The notes below the pieces were generated by a model. It was not told where the DNA came from and searched no databases. It saw only the letters and a list, made by a program, of their open reading frames with translations. Both the position numbers and the translations under genes were made by a program. From 1-14-0-10-37-14 sp037130845 (GTDB taxonomy: Bacteria; Patescibacteriota; Patescibacteriia; Patescibacteriales; Patescibacteriaceae), in assembly GCA_037130845.1 (NCBI GenBank), contig JBAXSE010000038.1:1-6952 (forward strand): DNA of 6,952 nucleotides. Reading direction: 5' to 3'. Shown here piece after piece: positions 1 through 5,306 of the stretch. The first letter of the stretch is position 1; every line of letters starts with the position of its first letter.

Positions 1-16
1 GAAATGAAATTGCGTG

Positions 17-54
17 TGCATTTTACCTCCTGTACTCCAGGAGGTCTCCCCACA
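17..54 (-). repeat. Hairpin repeat copy 1
   Basis: In repeat orientation this reads TGTGGGGAGACC, a stem, then GGTAAAATGCA. The stem is 8 perfect base pairs (25-32 with 38-45) closing a 5-nt loop that reads GAGTA in repeat orientation, identical to the loop of copy 5. It forms the left end of unit A, and its outward tail TGCATTTTACC corresponds to the GATAAATGCA tail of other copies. Confidence 0.75.
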
Positions 55-173
55 AAGATGAGGTTGTGTAATTGCAATAAATATAATCAGAGTCGCGATA
101 AAAGAACTATCGATATTCATAATTCGGAAAAGCTCTACTTAATTAGTTTTAAGCTAACAGCTTGACTACTGGT

Positions 174-228
174 TTAGGAGATCCATGGGCGTACCGCCTG
201 CCTGCCGGTGGGCAGAGAGATAAATACA
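174..228 (+). repeat. Hairpin repeat copy 2, long GC-rich tip
   Basis: The foot TTAGGAGATCC and tail GAGATAAATACA match the family, but the stem tip is expanded to about 35 nt. It holds two nested small hairpins: GGCG/CGCC (188-191 with 195-198) and TGCC/GGCA (199-202 with 211-214), inside an outer ATC/GAT pairing (181-183 with 219-221). It forms the right end of unit A. The 3' flank GGGGACGAA (232-240) recurs almost unchanged after copy 3. Confidence 0.65.
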
Positions 229-298
229 GGAGGGGACGAACCTCAAGTAATTGGAAAGTTTTTACTACAATTGTGATATTTTTCACAGTAGCACCTGT

Positions 299-335
299 TC
301 AGGAGATCTCCGTGTTCACGGAGATAAATATGCTA
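299..335 (+). repeat. Hairpin repeat copy 3
   Basis: This has the foot AGGAGATC, a perfect stem (306-314 with 317-325, realistically 8 bp closed by a GTTC loop), and the tail GATAAATATGC. It is followed by AGGGACGAA at about 336-344, matching the flank after copy 2. No partner hairpin in opposite orientation is visible nearby, so it may be a solo copy. A separate weak hairpin, TGTGA/TCACA flanked by CTAC and GTAG, lies just upstream at about 267-293. Confidence 0.65.
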
Positions 336-399
336 GGGACGAATTTGACGCTCCGGCAGTTTTGATTTTCTTGCATAATTAAATTAATCCTTATTCTTC

Positions 400-434
400 G
401 TGGGGAGATCCACGCGTTCGCGCGGATGAATACA
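400..434 (+). repeat. Hairpin repeat copy 4, adjacent to the ruvC start
   Basis: The foot is GTGGGGAGATCC. The stem pairs 408-415 with 420-427, has one A-C mismatch at 412/423, and has the same GTTC loop as copy 3. The tail is GATGAATACA. The element ends 2 nt before the ruvC ATG at 437, so it lies in the ruvC leader or translation-initiation region. A hairpin this GC-rich at that position could affect ribosome access. Confidence 0.65.
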
Positions 435-436
435 TT

Positions 437-943
437 ATGATTATTCTAGGCATTGACCCGGGCATCGCCGACACCGGCTATGGCGTTATCGAATCTGACA
501 AAGGCAATGTCCGTTGTTTGATTTATGGCAGCATTAAGACGCCAGCTGGTATGCCCTTGGCAGAGAGATTATTGCTCTTAGCGGATGAATTGGATGGAAT
601 TGTCGCCAAGTATCAGCCTCAGGCGGCGGCTATCGAAGAATTATTTTTTTCCAAAAACGTGAAGACCGCTTTGGTGGTTGGCCAGGCCAGGGGAGTGGCT
701 ATGTTGTCGCTGGCTCGCCAACATCTTTTTATTTTGGAGTACAAACCATCGCAAGTGAAACAGGCGGTCAGCGGTTTCGGCGGCGCCGACAAACAACAAG
801 TGCAGCGGATGGTGCAATTGATTTTAAAACTGGACGAACTTCCCAGGCCCGATGATGCCGCTGACGCTCTGGCTATTGCCATCTGCGCTTCTTCTGATAG
901 GCGTCTATCGCATTTATCCCCGGTACTCCCGGGGATCTCCTAG
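437..943 (+). CDS. ruvC: Crossover junction endodeoxyribonuclease RuvC
   Basis: RuvC is the dimeric, Mg-dependent nuclease that cuts Holliday junctions symmetrically, normally working with the RuvAB branch-migration motor; ruvA and ruvB are not in this window. The 168-aa protein has the RNase H-like fold signature: LGIDPG with catalytic D7, AIEE with E67, and PDDAADALAIAI with D140 and D143, so all four metal-binding acidic residues are present. Length is normal for the family (E. coli 173 aa). The ATG at 437 is chosen because MIILGIDPG aligns with family N-termini. No Shine-Dalgarno is evident; a repeat hairpin ends just before the start. Residues 159-168 and the first base of the TAG stop lie inside hairpin copy 5, so the natural tail has been replaced or extended by repeat sequence, past the last catalytic residue. 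No convincing promoter was found in 335-436. Confidence 0.97.
   Translation: MIILGIDPGIADTGYGVIESDKGNVRCLIYGSIKTPAGMPLAERLLLLADELDGIVAKYQPQAAAIEELFFSKNVKTALVVGQARGVAMLSLARQHLFILEYKPSQVKQAVSGFGGADKQQVQRMVQLILKLDELPRPDDAADALAIAICASSDRRLSHLSPVLPGIS
910..941 (-). repeat. Hairpin repeat copy 5, overlapping the ruvC 3' end
   Basis: The stem is 8 perfect base pairs (916-923 with 929-936) around a 5-nt loop that reads GAGTA in repeat orientation. The foot in repeat orientation is AGGAGATCC, the same subtype as copy 2, and the tail is GATAAATGC. The copy encodes the last ten residues of RuvC. It might act as an imperfect RNA end-stabiliser for the ruvC transcript, but no T-tract follows, so it is not a classical terminator. 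Confidence 0.75.
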
Positions 944-1105
944 ATTAGCAGTAAGATTATATTTATAGTTAATTAGCTAAGGCATTTCCAAACAAAGAAT
1001 ATCGATATTTATTGTTTCCCGACTCTATTTTTATGTTGTTGAATTACGCAATCACGTCTTTGTGGGGAGATCTCCGGTCCGCCAGCTGGAGGAGGAGATA
1101 AATGC
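910..1105 (+). repeat. Composite hairpin element, unit B (paired inverted hairpins plus spacer)
   Basis: This is the second copy of the element described as unit A, in opposite orientation and on the other side of ruvC. It runs from GCATTTATC (910-918) to GATAAATGC (1097-1105), which are exact 9-bp terminal inverted repeats, with inward hairpins at both ends and a spacer of about 120 nt (942-1060). The left end overlaps the 3' end of ruvC. The spacer has no coding frame or recognised motif beyond its similarity to unit A. Sequence divergence between the units suggests old insertions. Likely family: REP doublet or miniature transposable element; this is inferred from architecture only. Confidence 0.7.
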
Positions 1106-1106
1106 A
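1059..1106 (+). repeat. Hairpin repeat copy 6, long tip
   Basis: The foot is TTTGTGGGGAGATC, identical over 13 nt to copy 1 read on the minus strand apart from the last base. The outer stem ATCTCC/GGAGAT pairs 1070-1075 with 1094-1099; inside it is an expanded tip with a smaller TCC/GGA stem around CCAGCTGG. The tail GATAAATGCA is the clearest instance of the family tail. It forms the right end of unit B and sits just before the terminator at 1110. Confidence 0.7.
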
Positions 1107-1109
1107 AGC

Positions 1110-1133
1110 AGAGCTTAACAAGGCTCTTTTTTT
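1110..1133 (+). terminator. Rho-independent terminator after ruvC and unit B
   Basis: AGAGCTT (1110-1116) pairs with AGGCTCT (1121-1127) with one wobble around an AACA loop, followed directly by six more T (1128-1133). It would end transcripts coming from ruvC through unit B before the promoter that starts 3 nt later. Confidence 0.8.
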
Positions 1134-1135
1134 GA

Positions 1136-1164
1136 TTGACAACACCCTATAAATAGCGTATTAT
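1136..1164 (+). promoter_or_regulatory. Sigma-70-type promoter for the hydrolase gene
   Basis: TTGACA (1136-1141), a 17-nt spacer and TATTAT (1159-1164) form a near-consensus housekeeping promoter. The expected start near 1171 gives a leader of about 117 nt before the hydrolase gene. It may drive the hydrolase, the membrane protein and gyrA together, because no strong terminator separates them. Confidence 0.75.
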
Positions 1165-1242
1165 TATTAAGTTATAAAAATAAATCATCGGATTTAACCT
1201 GCTTATTTTTCTTCGTTTTTATAAAAGTGAGTGAAGCAAACA

Positions 1243-1281
1243 TGATATTTTTGATTTTTGATATTTAATTTTTGATATTTT
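1243..1281 (+). repeat. AT-rich tandem-like tract in the hydrolase leader
   Basis: The motif TTTTTGAT or TTTTTGATATT recurs about four times with small variations just before the start codon. Similar low-complexity tracts precede the genes at 2046 and 5354 and follow gyrA. No function can be assigned; such a tract keeps the mRNA unstructured near a start that lacks a Shine-Dalgarno. Confidence 0.5.
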
Positions 1282-1287
1282 ACCCGT

Positions 1288-1935
1288 ATGTATATCACTT
1301 GGCTAGGACATTCTTCTTTTCGTTTGCAGGACAAGGTCGGCGCCGAAGGCGTTTCTTTGGTTACCGACCCTTTTGATCCGGAAAAGACCGGCCTAAAATG
1401 GCAGTCTTTGGAATCCGATATCGTAACCATCAGTCATCAGCATGCCGACCATAATTATCTTAAGGGCATCAAAGGCGATCCTTTTACTGTCGATTGCGCC
1501 GGTGAATATGAATTCAAAGGTATCTATGTTGAGGGTGTCGATTCTTGGCATGACCAGGAAAACGGCAAGGATCGCGGAGCTAATGTTATTTATCGCATTG
1601 AGATCGACGACCTGACGGTTACGCACTTGGGAGATCTAGGCGCGATATTAGATGCCAAGCAAATTGAACATTTAGAAGGGACTGATATATTATTGATACC
1701 GATCGGCGGCAAATATACTCTGGATGCCAAGTTGGCGGTAGAAGTGGTTAATCAATTAGAACCGCGTATTATAATCCCGATGCACTATATGGTCCCGGGA
1801 TTAAAATATGACTTGGCGCCTCTGGATAAGTTTATCAAAGAGCTAGGCTTGCCGCCTCGCTACGAAGATAAGCTAAAAATCAGCAAACGCGACCTGCCGG
1901 TAGAAAACAGCGAACTAGTAGTCTTGAGCCTGTAG
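1288..1935 (+). CDS. Metallo-beta-lactamase-fold hydrolase, UlaG-like (COG2220 / Lactamase_B_3)
   Basis: A 215-aa cytoplasmic protein with no signal peptide or membrane segment. It starts with the family's YITWLGHSSF strand (H8), then TDPF (D27), then the metal-binding motif SHQHADH (H50, H52, D54, H55), HLGD (H113, D116), IPIGGKYTLD (138-146) and PMHY (H166). This is a full set of ligands for a dinuclear metal site. The order and the GGKYTLD motif fit the UlaG-like branch, whose members include lactonases, phosphodiesterases and many proteins of unknown substrate, so the reaction cannot be named. The ATG at 1288 aligns with family N-termini; the bases before it are AT-rich with no Shine-Dalgarno. 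It follows its own promoter (1136-1164) and lies 110 nt before the next gene. Confidence 0.9.
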   Translation: MYITWLGHSSFRLQDKVGAEGVSLVTDPFDPEKTGLKWQSLESDIVTISHQHADHNYLKGIKGDPFTVDCAGEYEFKGIYVEGVDSWHDQENGKDRGANVIYRIEIDDLTVTHLGDLGAILDAKQIEHLEGTDILLIPIGGKYTLDAKLAVEVVNQLEPRIIIPMHYMVPGLKYDLAPLDKFIKELGLPPRYEDKLKISKRDLPVENSELVVLSL

Positions 1936-1994
1936 TCAAAATTGTGTATTGATTGAATTATTTTTTAACTTTTTGACTATTAGCTGTTAGCTAA
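1933..1994 (+). other. Inverted repeat and small hairpin after the hydrolase gene
   Basis: TAGTCAAAA (1933-1941, including the stop codon) is an exact inverted match to TTTTGACTA (1971-1979), with a 29-nt AT-rich loop. A second hairpin, TTAGCT/AGCTAA (1980-1985 with 1989-1994, GTT loop), follows at once. The T-rich stretch after it is broken, so termination here would be weak at best. Confidence 0.4.
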
Positions 1995-2002
1995 ATTATT
2001 TT
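1973..2002 (+). promoter_or_regulatory. Possible weak promoter before the membrane-protein gene
   Basis: TTGACT (1973-1978) and TATTTT (1997-2002) lie 18 nt apart. The -35 matches five of six consensus bases and the -10 only four. The spacer contains the palindromic TTAGCTGTTAGCTAA. In AT-rich sequence such matches arise often, so this is tentative. Confidence 0.3.
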
Positions 2003-2045
2003 AAAAATAAAAAATTTAAAAATTAAAAATTGTATCCCTGACCAT

Positions 2046-2540
2046 ATGCCTAAGAAAAAAGCGGCCGAAGTAACGGCCCCAAAAAGAGTCTTCCGCCGCC
2101 GCTTAGTCGAGCCGACTATCGATGAAGAAGAGATTATCCGCCTTAAGCAGCTTTTGGCCCAGGAAGAAAATTTGGAAGAAGATTTGCGTCGCGACATGGA
2201 AGATATTATCCATGATCGAGATCGGGCTTTAGCTAAGCAACTTAGATATTTGGAAGATCGTAATAAGCGATTGATGATGTGGATCGGTACCATTTTTTTT
2301 ATGTTGATTATCGTTCTGTTTTGGTTGGCCGGAATTAGGGCAATGGCTTCTCCTTCGTTTAGCAAGAAAAGTGAGCCTGAACAGATTGATATCGGTCAAA
2401 CCAAGGACGATCTTACCAGGGTTATGAATAGGGTGATTACCGGCATAGATGATCTTAAGAAACAGGCTAATCAGCTTAATACTGTTACCGGTACGCCGAC
2501 TAGCAGCGAGCCTTTTCCTGTAGCGCCGGCAACTCGCTAG
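2046..2540 (+). CDS. Uncharacterised single-pass membrane protein with charged helical N-terminus
   Basis: A 164-aa protein I do not recognise. Residues 1-20 are very basic (KKK, KR, RRR). Residues 24-75 are rich in E, D, K, R and L with heptad-like spacing and are probably a helical or coiled-coil segment. Residues 76-97 are one strongly hydrophobic helix (MMWIGTIFFMLIIVLFWLAG). Residues 98-164 are polar, with a second amphipathic helix at about 115-145 and a Ser/Pro/Thr-rich tail. The positive inside rule places the N-terminus in the cytoplasm and the tail outside. It has no catalytic motif. It lies 110 nt after the hydrolase gene and 25 nt before gyrA, so co-transcription with gyrA is likely. 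The ATG at 2046 is the first in frame; no Shine-Dalgarno is visible. Confidence 0.8.
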   Translation: MPKKKAAEVTAPKRVFRRRLVEPTIDEEEIIRLKQLLAQEENLEEDLRRDMEDIIHDRDRALAKQLRYLEDRNKRLMMWIGTIFFMLIIVLFWLAGIRAMASPSFSKKSEPEQIDIGQTKDDLTRVMNRVITGIDDLKKQANQLNTVTGTPTSSEPFPVAPATR

Positions 2541-2565
2541 TGAAGATAAAATAATATGTGTGCAT

Positions 2566-5070
2566 ATGCCAAACGATAAGAAAAAACAAGAAATTAAAGC
2601 CGTACAGGGCCCGTTGGACTTGGGCGTCGGTCAAATCGAGCCGCAATCGATAGTGCATGAAATGCGCACTGCTTATTTGGATTACGCCATGAGCGTAATT
2701 GTCAGCCGCGCATTGCCTGATGTGCGTGACGGTTTGAAGCCGGTGCATCGCCGTATCTTGTTCGCGATGTGGAATCTAGGCTTGCGTCCTGGTGGCAAGT
2801 TCCGCAAGTCAGCCACTGTCGTCGGTGAAGTGCTCGGTAAATATCATCCTCATGGCGATAGCGCGGTATATGAATCGATGGTCCGCATGGCCCAGTATTT
2901 TGCGATGCGTTATCCGTTGGTCAAAGGACAAGGTAACTTCGGTTCCATGGACGGTGATCGAGCTGCTGCCATGCGTTATACCGAAGCTAAATTGAGCTAT
3001 GCCGCAGAAGAATTGCTGCTTGATTTGGAAAAAAATACAGTCGATTTTATTCCTAATTTCGACGGCACGCAAAAAGAACCGCGCGTCTTGCCTAGCCGCT
3101 TGCCCAATCTATTGATGAACGGCTCGATGGGCATTGCGGTCGGTATGGCTACCAATATCCCTCCTCATAATCTCGGCGAACTGTCGGCAGCTATCGGCCA
3201 TCTAATCGACAATCCGGATTGTTCCGTATCCGACTTGATGCAATTCGTCCAGGGCCCTGATTTCCCAACCGGCGGCATTATTTATAACAAACAGGACATG
3301 TTGCAGGTCTATTCCACCGGTCGCGGCGGTATCGTGATGCGCGGCGTGGCTGAAATCGAAGAGCGTAAGAACGGCCAATTCCATATTGTAATTACAGAAA
3401 TACCTTACGCGGTTAACAAGGCGACCTTGGTAGAAAAGATTGCCGATCTGGTTAAGGAAAAGAAATTAGAGGGCATCAAGGACTTGCGCGATGAGTCCAG
3501 CAAGGAAGGCGTGCGCATCGTCTTGGATTTAAAGAAAGAGAGTTATCCAAAGAAAATTTTAAACAGTTTGTTCAAAAAAACTCAGTTGCAGGAAACCTTC
3601 CACGTCAACATGCTGGCTTTAGTCGACGGCATTCAGCCTAAAGTGCTTAATCTTAAGGTCGCTTTGGAGGAATTCGTCAAGCATCGCACCGAGGTAATCG
3701 TCCGCCGCACCCAGTTTGATTTGGACAAGGCCAAAGAGCGCTCTCATATCTTGGAAGGCTTGATGATTGCTATCGCCAATATCGACGAAGTTATCCGCAT
3801 TATCAAAAAGAGCAAAGATCGCGACGAAGCCAAGTTAAACTTGATGAAAAAGTTTAAGCTAAGCGAGGCGCAGGCGACTGCTATTGTCGAAATGCGTTTG
3901 GGTCAATTGGCTAATCTGGAAAGCTTGCGCATTGAAACCGAATTGAATGAAAAGCAAAAGCTAATCAAAGAATTGGAAGCAATTTTGAAATCAAAAGAAC
4001 GCCAGCAGGGCATTATCAAAGAAGACTTGGCTAATATGTCGGCCAAGTTCTCCAGTCCGCGCATGACGCGCGTCGTATCCAAGGGTCTCAAGGATTTTTC
4101 GGTTGAGGATTTGGTGCCTAATGAAGAGGTGGTGGTCATGATGACTCGCGATGGTTATATCAAGCGTCTGACTAATGATACTTTTAAGGTGCAATCCCGC
4201 GGCGGCAAGGGCGTGGTCGGCTTGACAACCAAAGAGGAGGATGGCGTGGAATTTATGTTCTCTACCATGACTCATGATGATATCCTGTTTTTCACTACCA
4301 AAGGCCGTGTGTTCCAGCTTAAGGCCTACGAGATTCCTCAGGCGCAACGCACGGCCAAGGGCCAGGCGATCGTCAATTTCTTGCAACTCGGCTCAGGTGA
4401 AGCCATTACCAGCGTCTTGCCGTTGGCCAAATTGGGAGGCATCGAATATTTGTTCTTTGCCACCGAGCAAGGCTTGGTCAAAAAGGTCAAACTGTCCGAA
4501 TTCGCCAATGTGCGCCGTTCCGGCCTGATTGCCATCAAGATCAAGACCGATGATAAATTGATCTGGGCCAAGCCGACTAGCGGCAGCGATTCATTGATGC
4601 TGATTACAGCCAAGGGCATGTCTATCCATTTTAAGGAATCTGATGTGCGTGAAATGGGACGCAATGCCGCCGGCGTCTTGGGCGTCCGCTTGCACAAGGG
4701 AGATTTGGTGGTCGGTATGGGCGTCGTGCCAGGATTGGACAAAAAGGCAGCCAAGTCTTATCAGGTGTTGACAGTCATGGCCAATGGCTATGGCAAGCGC
4801 ACACCGCTAACCGAATATCGCCTGCAGTCCAGAGGTGGATCTGGTATCAAGACGGCTAAGATTACTACCAAGACCGGCCAGTTAACCAACGCCTTTGTGC
4901 TGAACCGCGAATCAATGGAAGATGCCGATTTGGTTATTATTTCGGCTCATGGCCAGGTAATTCGCCTGCCCTTTAAGACGGTTAATGAAACAGGCCGCGA
5001 TACTCAAGGCATTCGTTTGATGCGTTTCAAAGATGTTGATGATAGTATTGTGGGAGTTACTTGGATCTAA
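2566..5070 (+). CDS. gyrA: DNA gyrase subunit A
   Basis: GyrA forms the A2B2 gyrase with GyrB and introduces negative supercoils by cutting and rejoining both DNA strands. The protein is 834 aa from the ATG at 2566; a GTG two codons upstream (2560) is a possible start. The winged-helix breakage-reunion domain is clear: DYAMSVIVSRALPDVRDGLKPVHRR, then GKYHPHGDSAVYE, then AAAMRYTE with active-site tyrosine Y138. In the quinolone-determining region the residues equivalent to E. coli S83 and D87 are S99 and E103. A long coiled-coil tower and gate lie at about 370-495. The C-terminal beta-pinwheel (about 500-834) carries a GyrA-box-like QSRGGKG (543-549) and a second QSRGGSG (754-760). The box supports GyrA over ParC, though its second residue is S rather than R or K. 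It starts 25 nt after the upstream gene and ends at a strong terminator. Confidence 0.96.
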   Translation: MPNDKKKQEIKAVQGPLDLGVGQIEPQSIVHEMRTAYLDYAMSVIVSRALPDVRDGLKPVHRRILFAMWNLGLRPGGKFRKSATVVGEVLGKYHPHGDSAVYESMVRMAQYFAMRYPLVKGQGNFGSMDGDRAAAMRYTEAKLSYAAEELLLDLEKNTVDFIPNFDGTQKEPRVLPSRLPNLLMNGSMGIAVGMATNIPPHNLGELSAAIGHLIDNPDCSVSDLMQFVQGPDFPTGGIIYNKQDMLQVYSTGRGGIVMRGVAEIEERKNGQFHIVITEIPYAVNKATLVEKIADLVKEKKLEGIKDLRDESSKEGVRIVLDLKKESYPKKILNSLFKKTQLQETFHVNMLALVDGIQPKVLNLKVALEEFVKHRTEVIVRRTQFDLDKAKERSHILEGLMIAIANIDEVIRIIKKSKDRDEAKLNLMKKFKLSEAQATAIVEMRLGQLANLESLRIETELNEKQKLIKELEAILKSKERQQGIIKEDLANMSAKFSSPRMTRVVSKGLKDFSVEDLVPNEEVVVMMTRDGYIKRLTNDTFKVQSRGGKGVVGLTTKEEDGVEFMFSTMTHDDILFFTTKGRVFQLKAYEIPQAQRTAKGQAIVNFLQLGSGEAITSVLPLAKLGGIEYLFFATEQGLVKKVKLSEFANVRRSGLIAIKIKTDDKLIWAKPTSGSDSLMLITAKGMSIHFKESDVREMGRNAAGVLGVRLHKGDLVVGMGVVPGLDKKAAKSYQVLTVMANGYGKRTPLTEYRLQSRGGSGIKTAKITTKTGQLTNAFVLNRESMEDADLVIISAHGQVIRLPFKTVNETGRDTQGIRLMRFKDVDDSIVGVTWI

Positions 5071-5107
5071 GAAAGCTAAAAACGAAAAGCTAAAAACTAA
5101 AAACTAA
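5068..5107 (+). repeat. Short tandem-like GCTAAAAACTAAAA tract after gyrA
   Basis: Variants of AAGCTAAAAACTAAAA are repeated about three times between the gyrA stop and the terminator hairpin. The related string AAGCTAAAAGCTAATTAAG occurs at about 5277-5295, and reverse-complement relatives (AGCTGTTAGCT) occur at about 155-165 and 1981-1992. These look like a dispersed intergenic microrepeat. Confidence 0.45.
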
Positions 5108-5133
5108 GGAGTCTGCTTTGCAGACTTCTTTTT
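5108..5133 (+). terminator. Rho-independent terminator of gyrA
   Basis: GGAGTCTGC (5108-5116) pairs with GCAGACTTC (5120-5128), with one G-T wobble and a TTT loop, followed by TTTTT (5129-5133). This is a compact, convincing terminator 37 nt after the gyrA stop codon. Confidence 0.9.
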
Positions 5134-5181
5134 GATTAACTTTGTTTATGCTGTGAAAAACTGTTTAATTTTAGGGAGAAA

Positions 5182-5207
5182 AGGAGAACATGTTAAAAAT
5201 ACATTAA
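5182..5207 (+). other. Strong Shine-Dalgarno with a five-codon open frame (MLKIH)
   Basis: AAGGAG (5181-5186) lies 3 nt before ATG (5190-5192), which opens a frame that stops after five codons (TAA 5205-5207). It is the only clear Shine-Dalgarno on the plus strand near a start in the window. It may be a relic of a lost gene or a chance match; no convincing promoter or downstream gene in the same unit supports a working leader peptide. A short T-run follows at 5218-5224. Confidence 0.25.
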
Positions 5208-5236
5208 TTTTAAAGGCTTTTTTTGATAATATTCAT

Positions 5237-5265
5237 TTGACAGCCGGGCTAATTAGCCATAAAAT
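5237..5265 (+). promoter_or_regulatory. Sigma-70-type promoter for the thioredoxin-fold gene
   Basis: TTGACA (5237-5242), a 17-nt spacer and TAAAAT (5260-5265) form a strong promoter. The predicted start near 5272 leaves a leader of about 82 nt before the ATG at 5354. The gyrA terminator lies about 100 nt upstream, so this gene is a separate unit. Confidence 0.75.
5247..5258. promoter_or_regulatory. Perfect 12-bp palindrome between -35 and -10 (possible operator)
   Basis: GGCTAATTAGCC is an exact palindrome lying wholly inside the 17-nt promoter spacer. A dimeric regulator bound there would block or reshape the promoter. The regulator is not identifiable, and a chance palindrome is possible. 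Confidence 0.4.
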
Positions 5266-5306
5266 GATATGAAGTTAAGCTAAAAGCTAATTAAGCGATT
5301 GTTTGG

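Larger units (their letters stand above)
17..228 (-). repeat. Composite hairpin element, unit A (paired inverted hairpins plus spacer)
   Basis: Two hairpin copies face away from each other (17-53 on the minus strand, 177-228 on the plus strand) across a spacer of about 120 nt. Read on the minus strand, the unit aligns with unit B (910-1105): the 11-mer GAATATCGATA (108-118 here, 997-1007 there), a 12-nt gap, CGACTCT (89-95 here, 1020-1026 there), a 34-nt gap, then TGTGGGGAGA. The alignment needs no gaps over about 74 nt and is about 75% identical by hand count; weaker similarity runs on through the rest of the spacer. The layout resembles a paired REP element (BIME/REPIN) or a short non-autonomous transposable element with hairpin ends. 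No protein is encoded. A TATAAT at 82-87 has no good -35 partner. Confidence 0.7.

Noticed and set aside
162..365. 67-residue open frame in the region before ruvC
   Set aside because: It runs through hairpin copies 2 and 3, starts without a ribosome site, and its sequence reflects the repeats rather than a protein family.
335..436. Promoter for ruvC
   Set aside because: Candidates such as TTGCAT (371-376) with TATTCT (392-397) have a 15-nt spacer and poor boxes; nothing convincing.
916..936. Rho-independent terminator at the ruvC 3' end
   Set aside because: The stem is strong but no T-tract follows; the better terminator is at 1110-1133.
17..1106. CRISPR array
   Set aside because: The repeats occur in both orientations at irregular spacing with variable stems, unlike direct repeats with uniform spacers.
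17..1106. Integron attC sites
   Set aside because: The conserved flanks lack the GTTRRRY and RYYYAAC core pairs, and there is no cassette-like gene order or integrase.
4338..4754. Long minus-strand open frame within gyrA
   Set aside because: It is fully contained in gyrA, has no recognisable motifs, and arises from codon bias on the coding strand; the same applies to the other antisense frames within ruvC, gyrA and the thioredoxin-fold gene.
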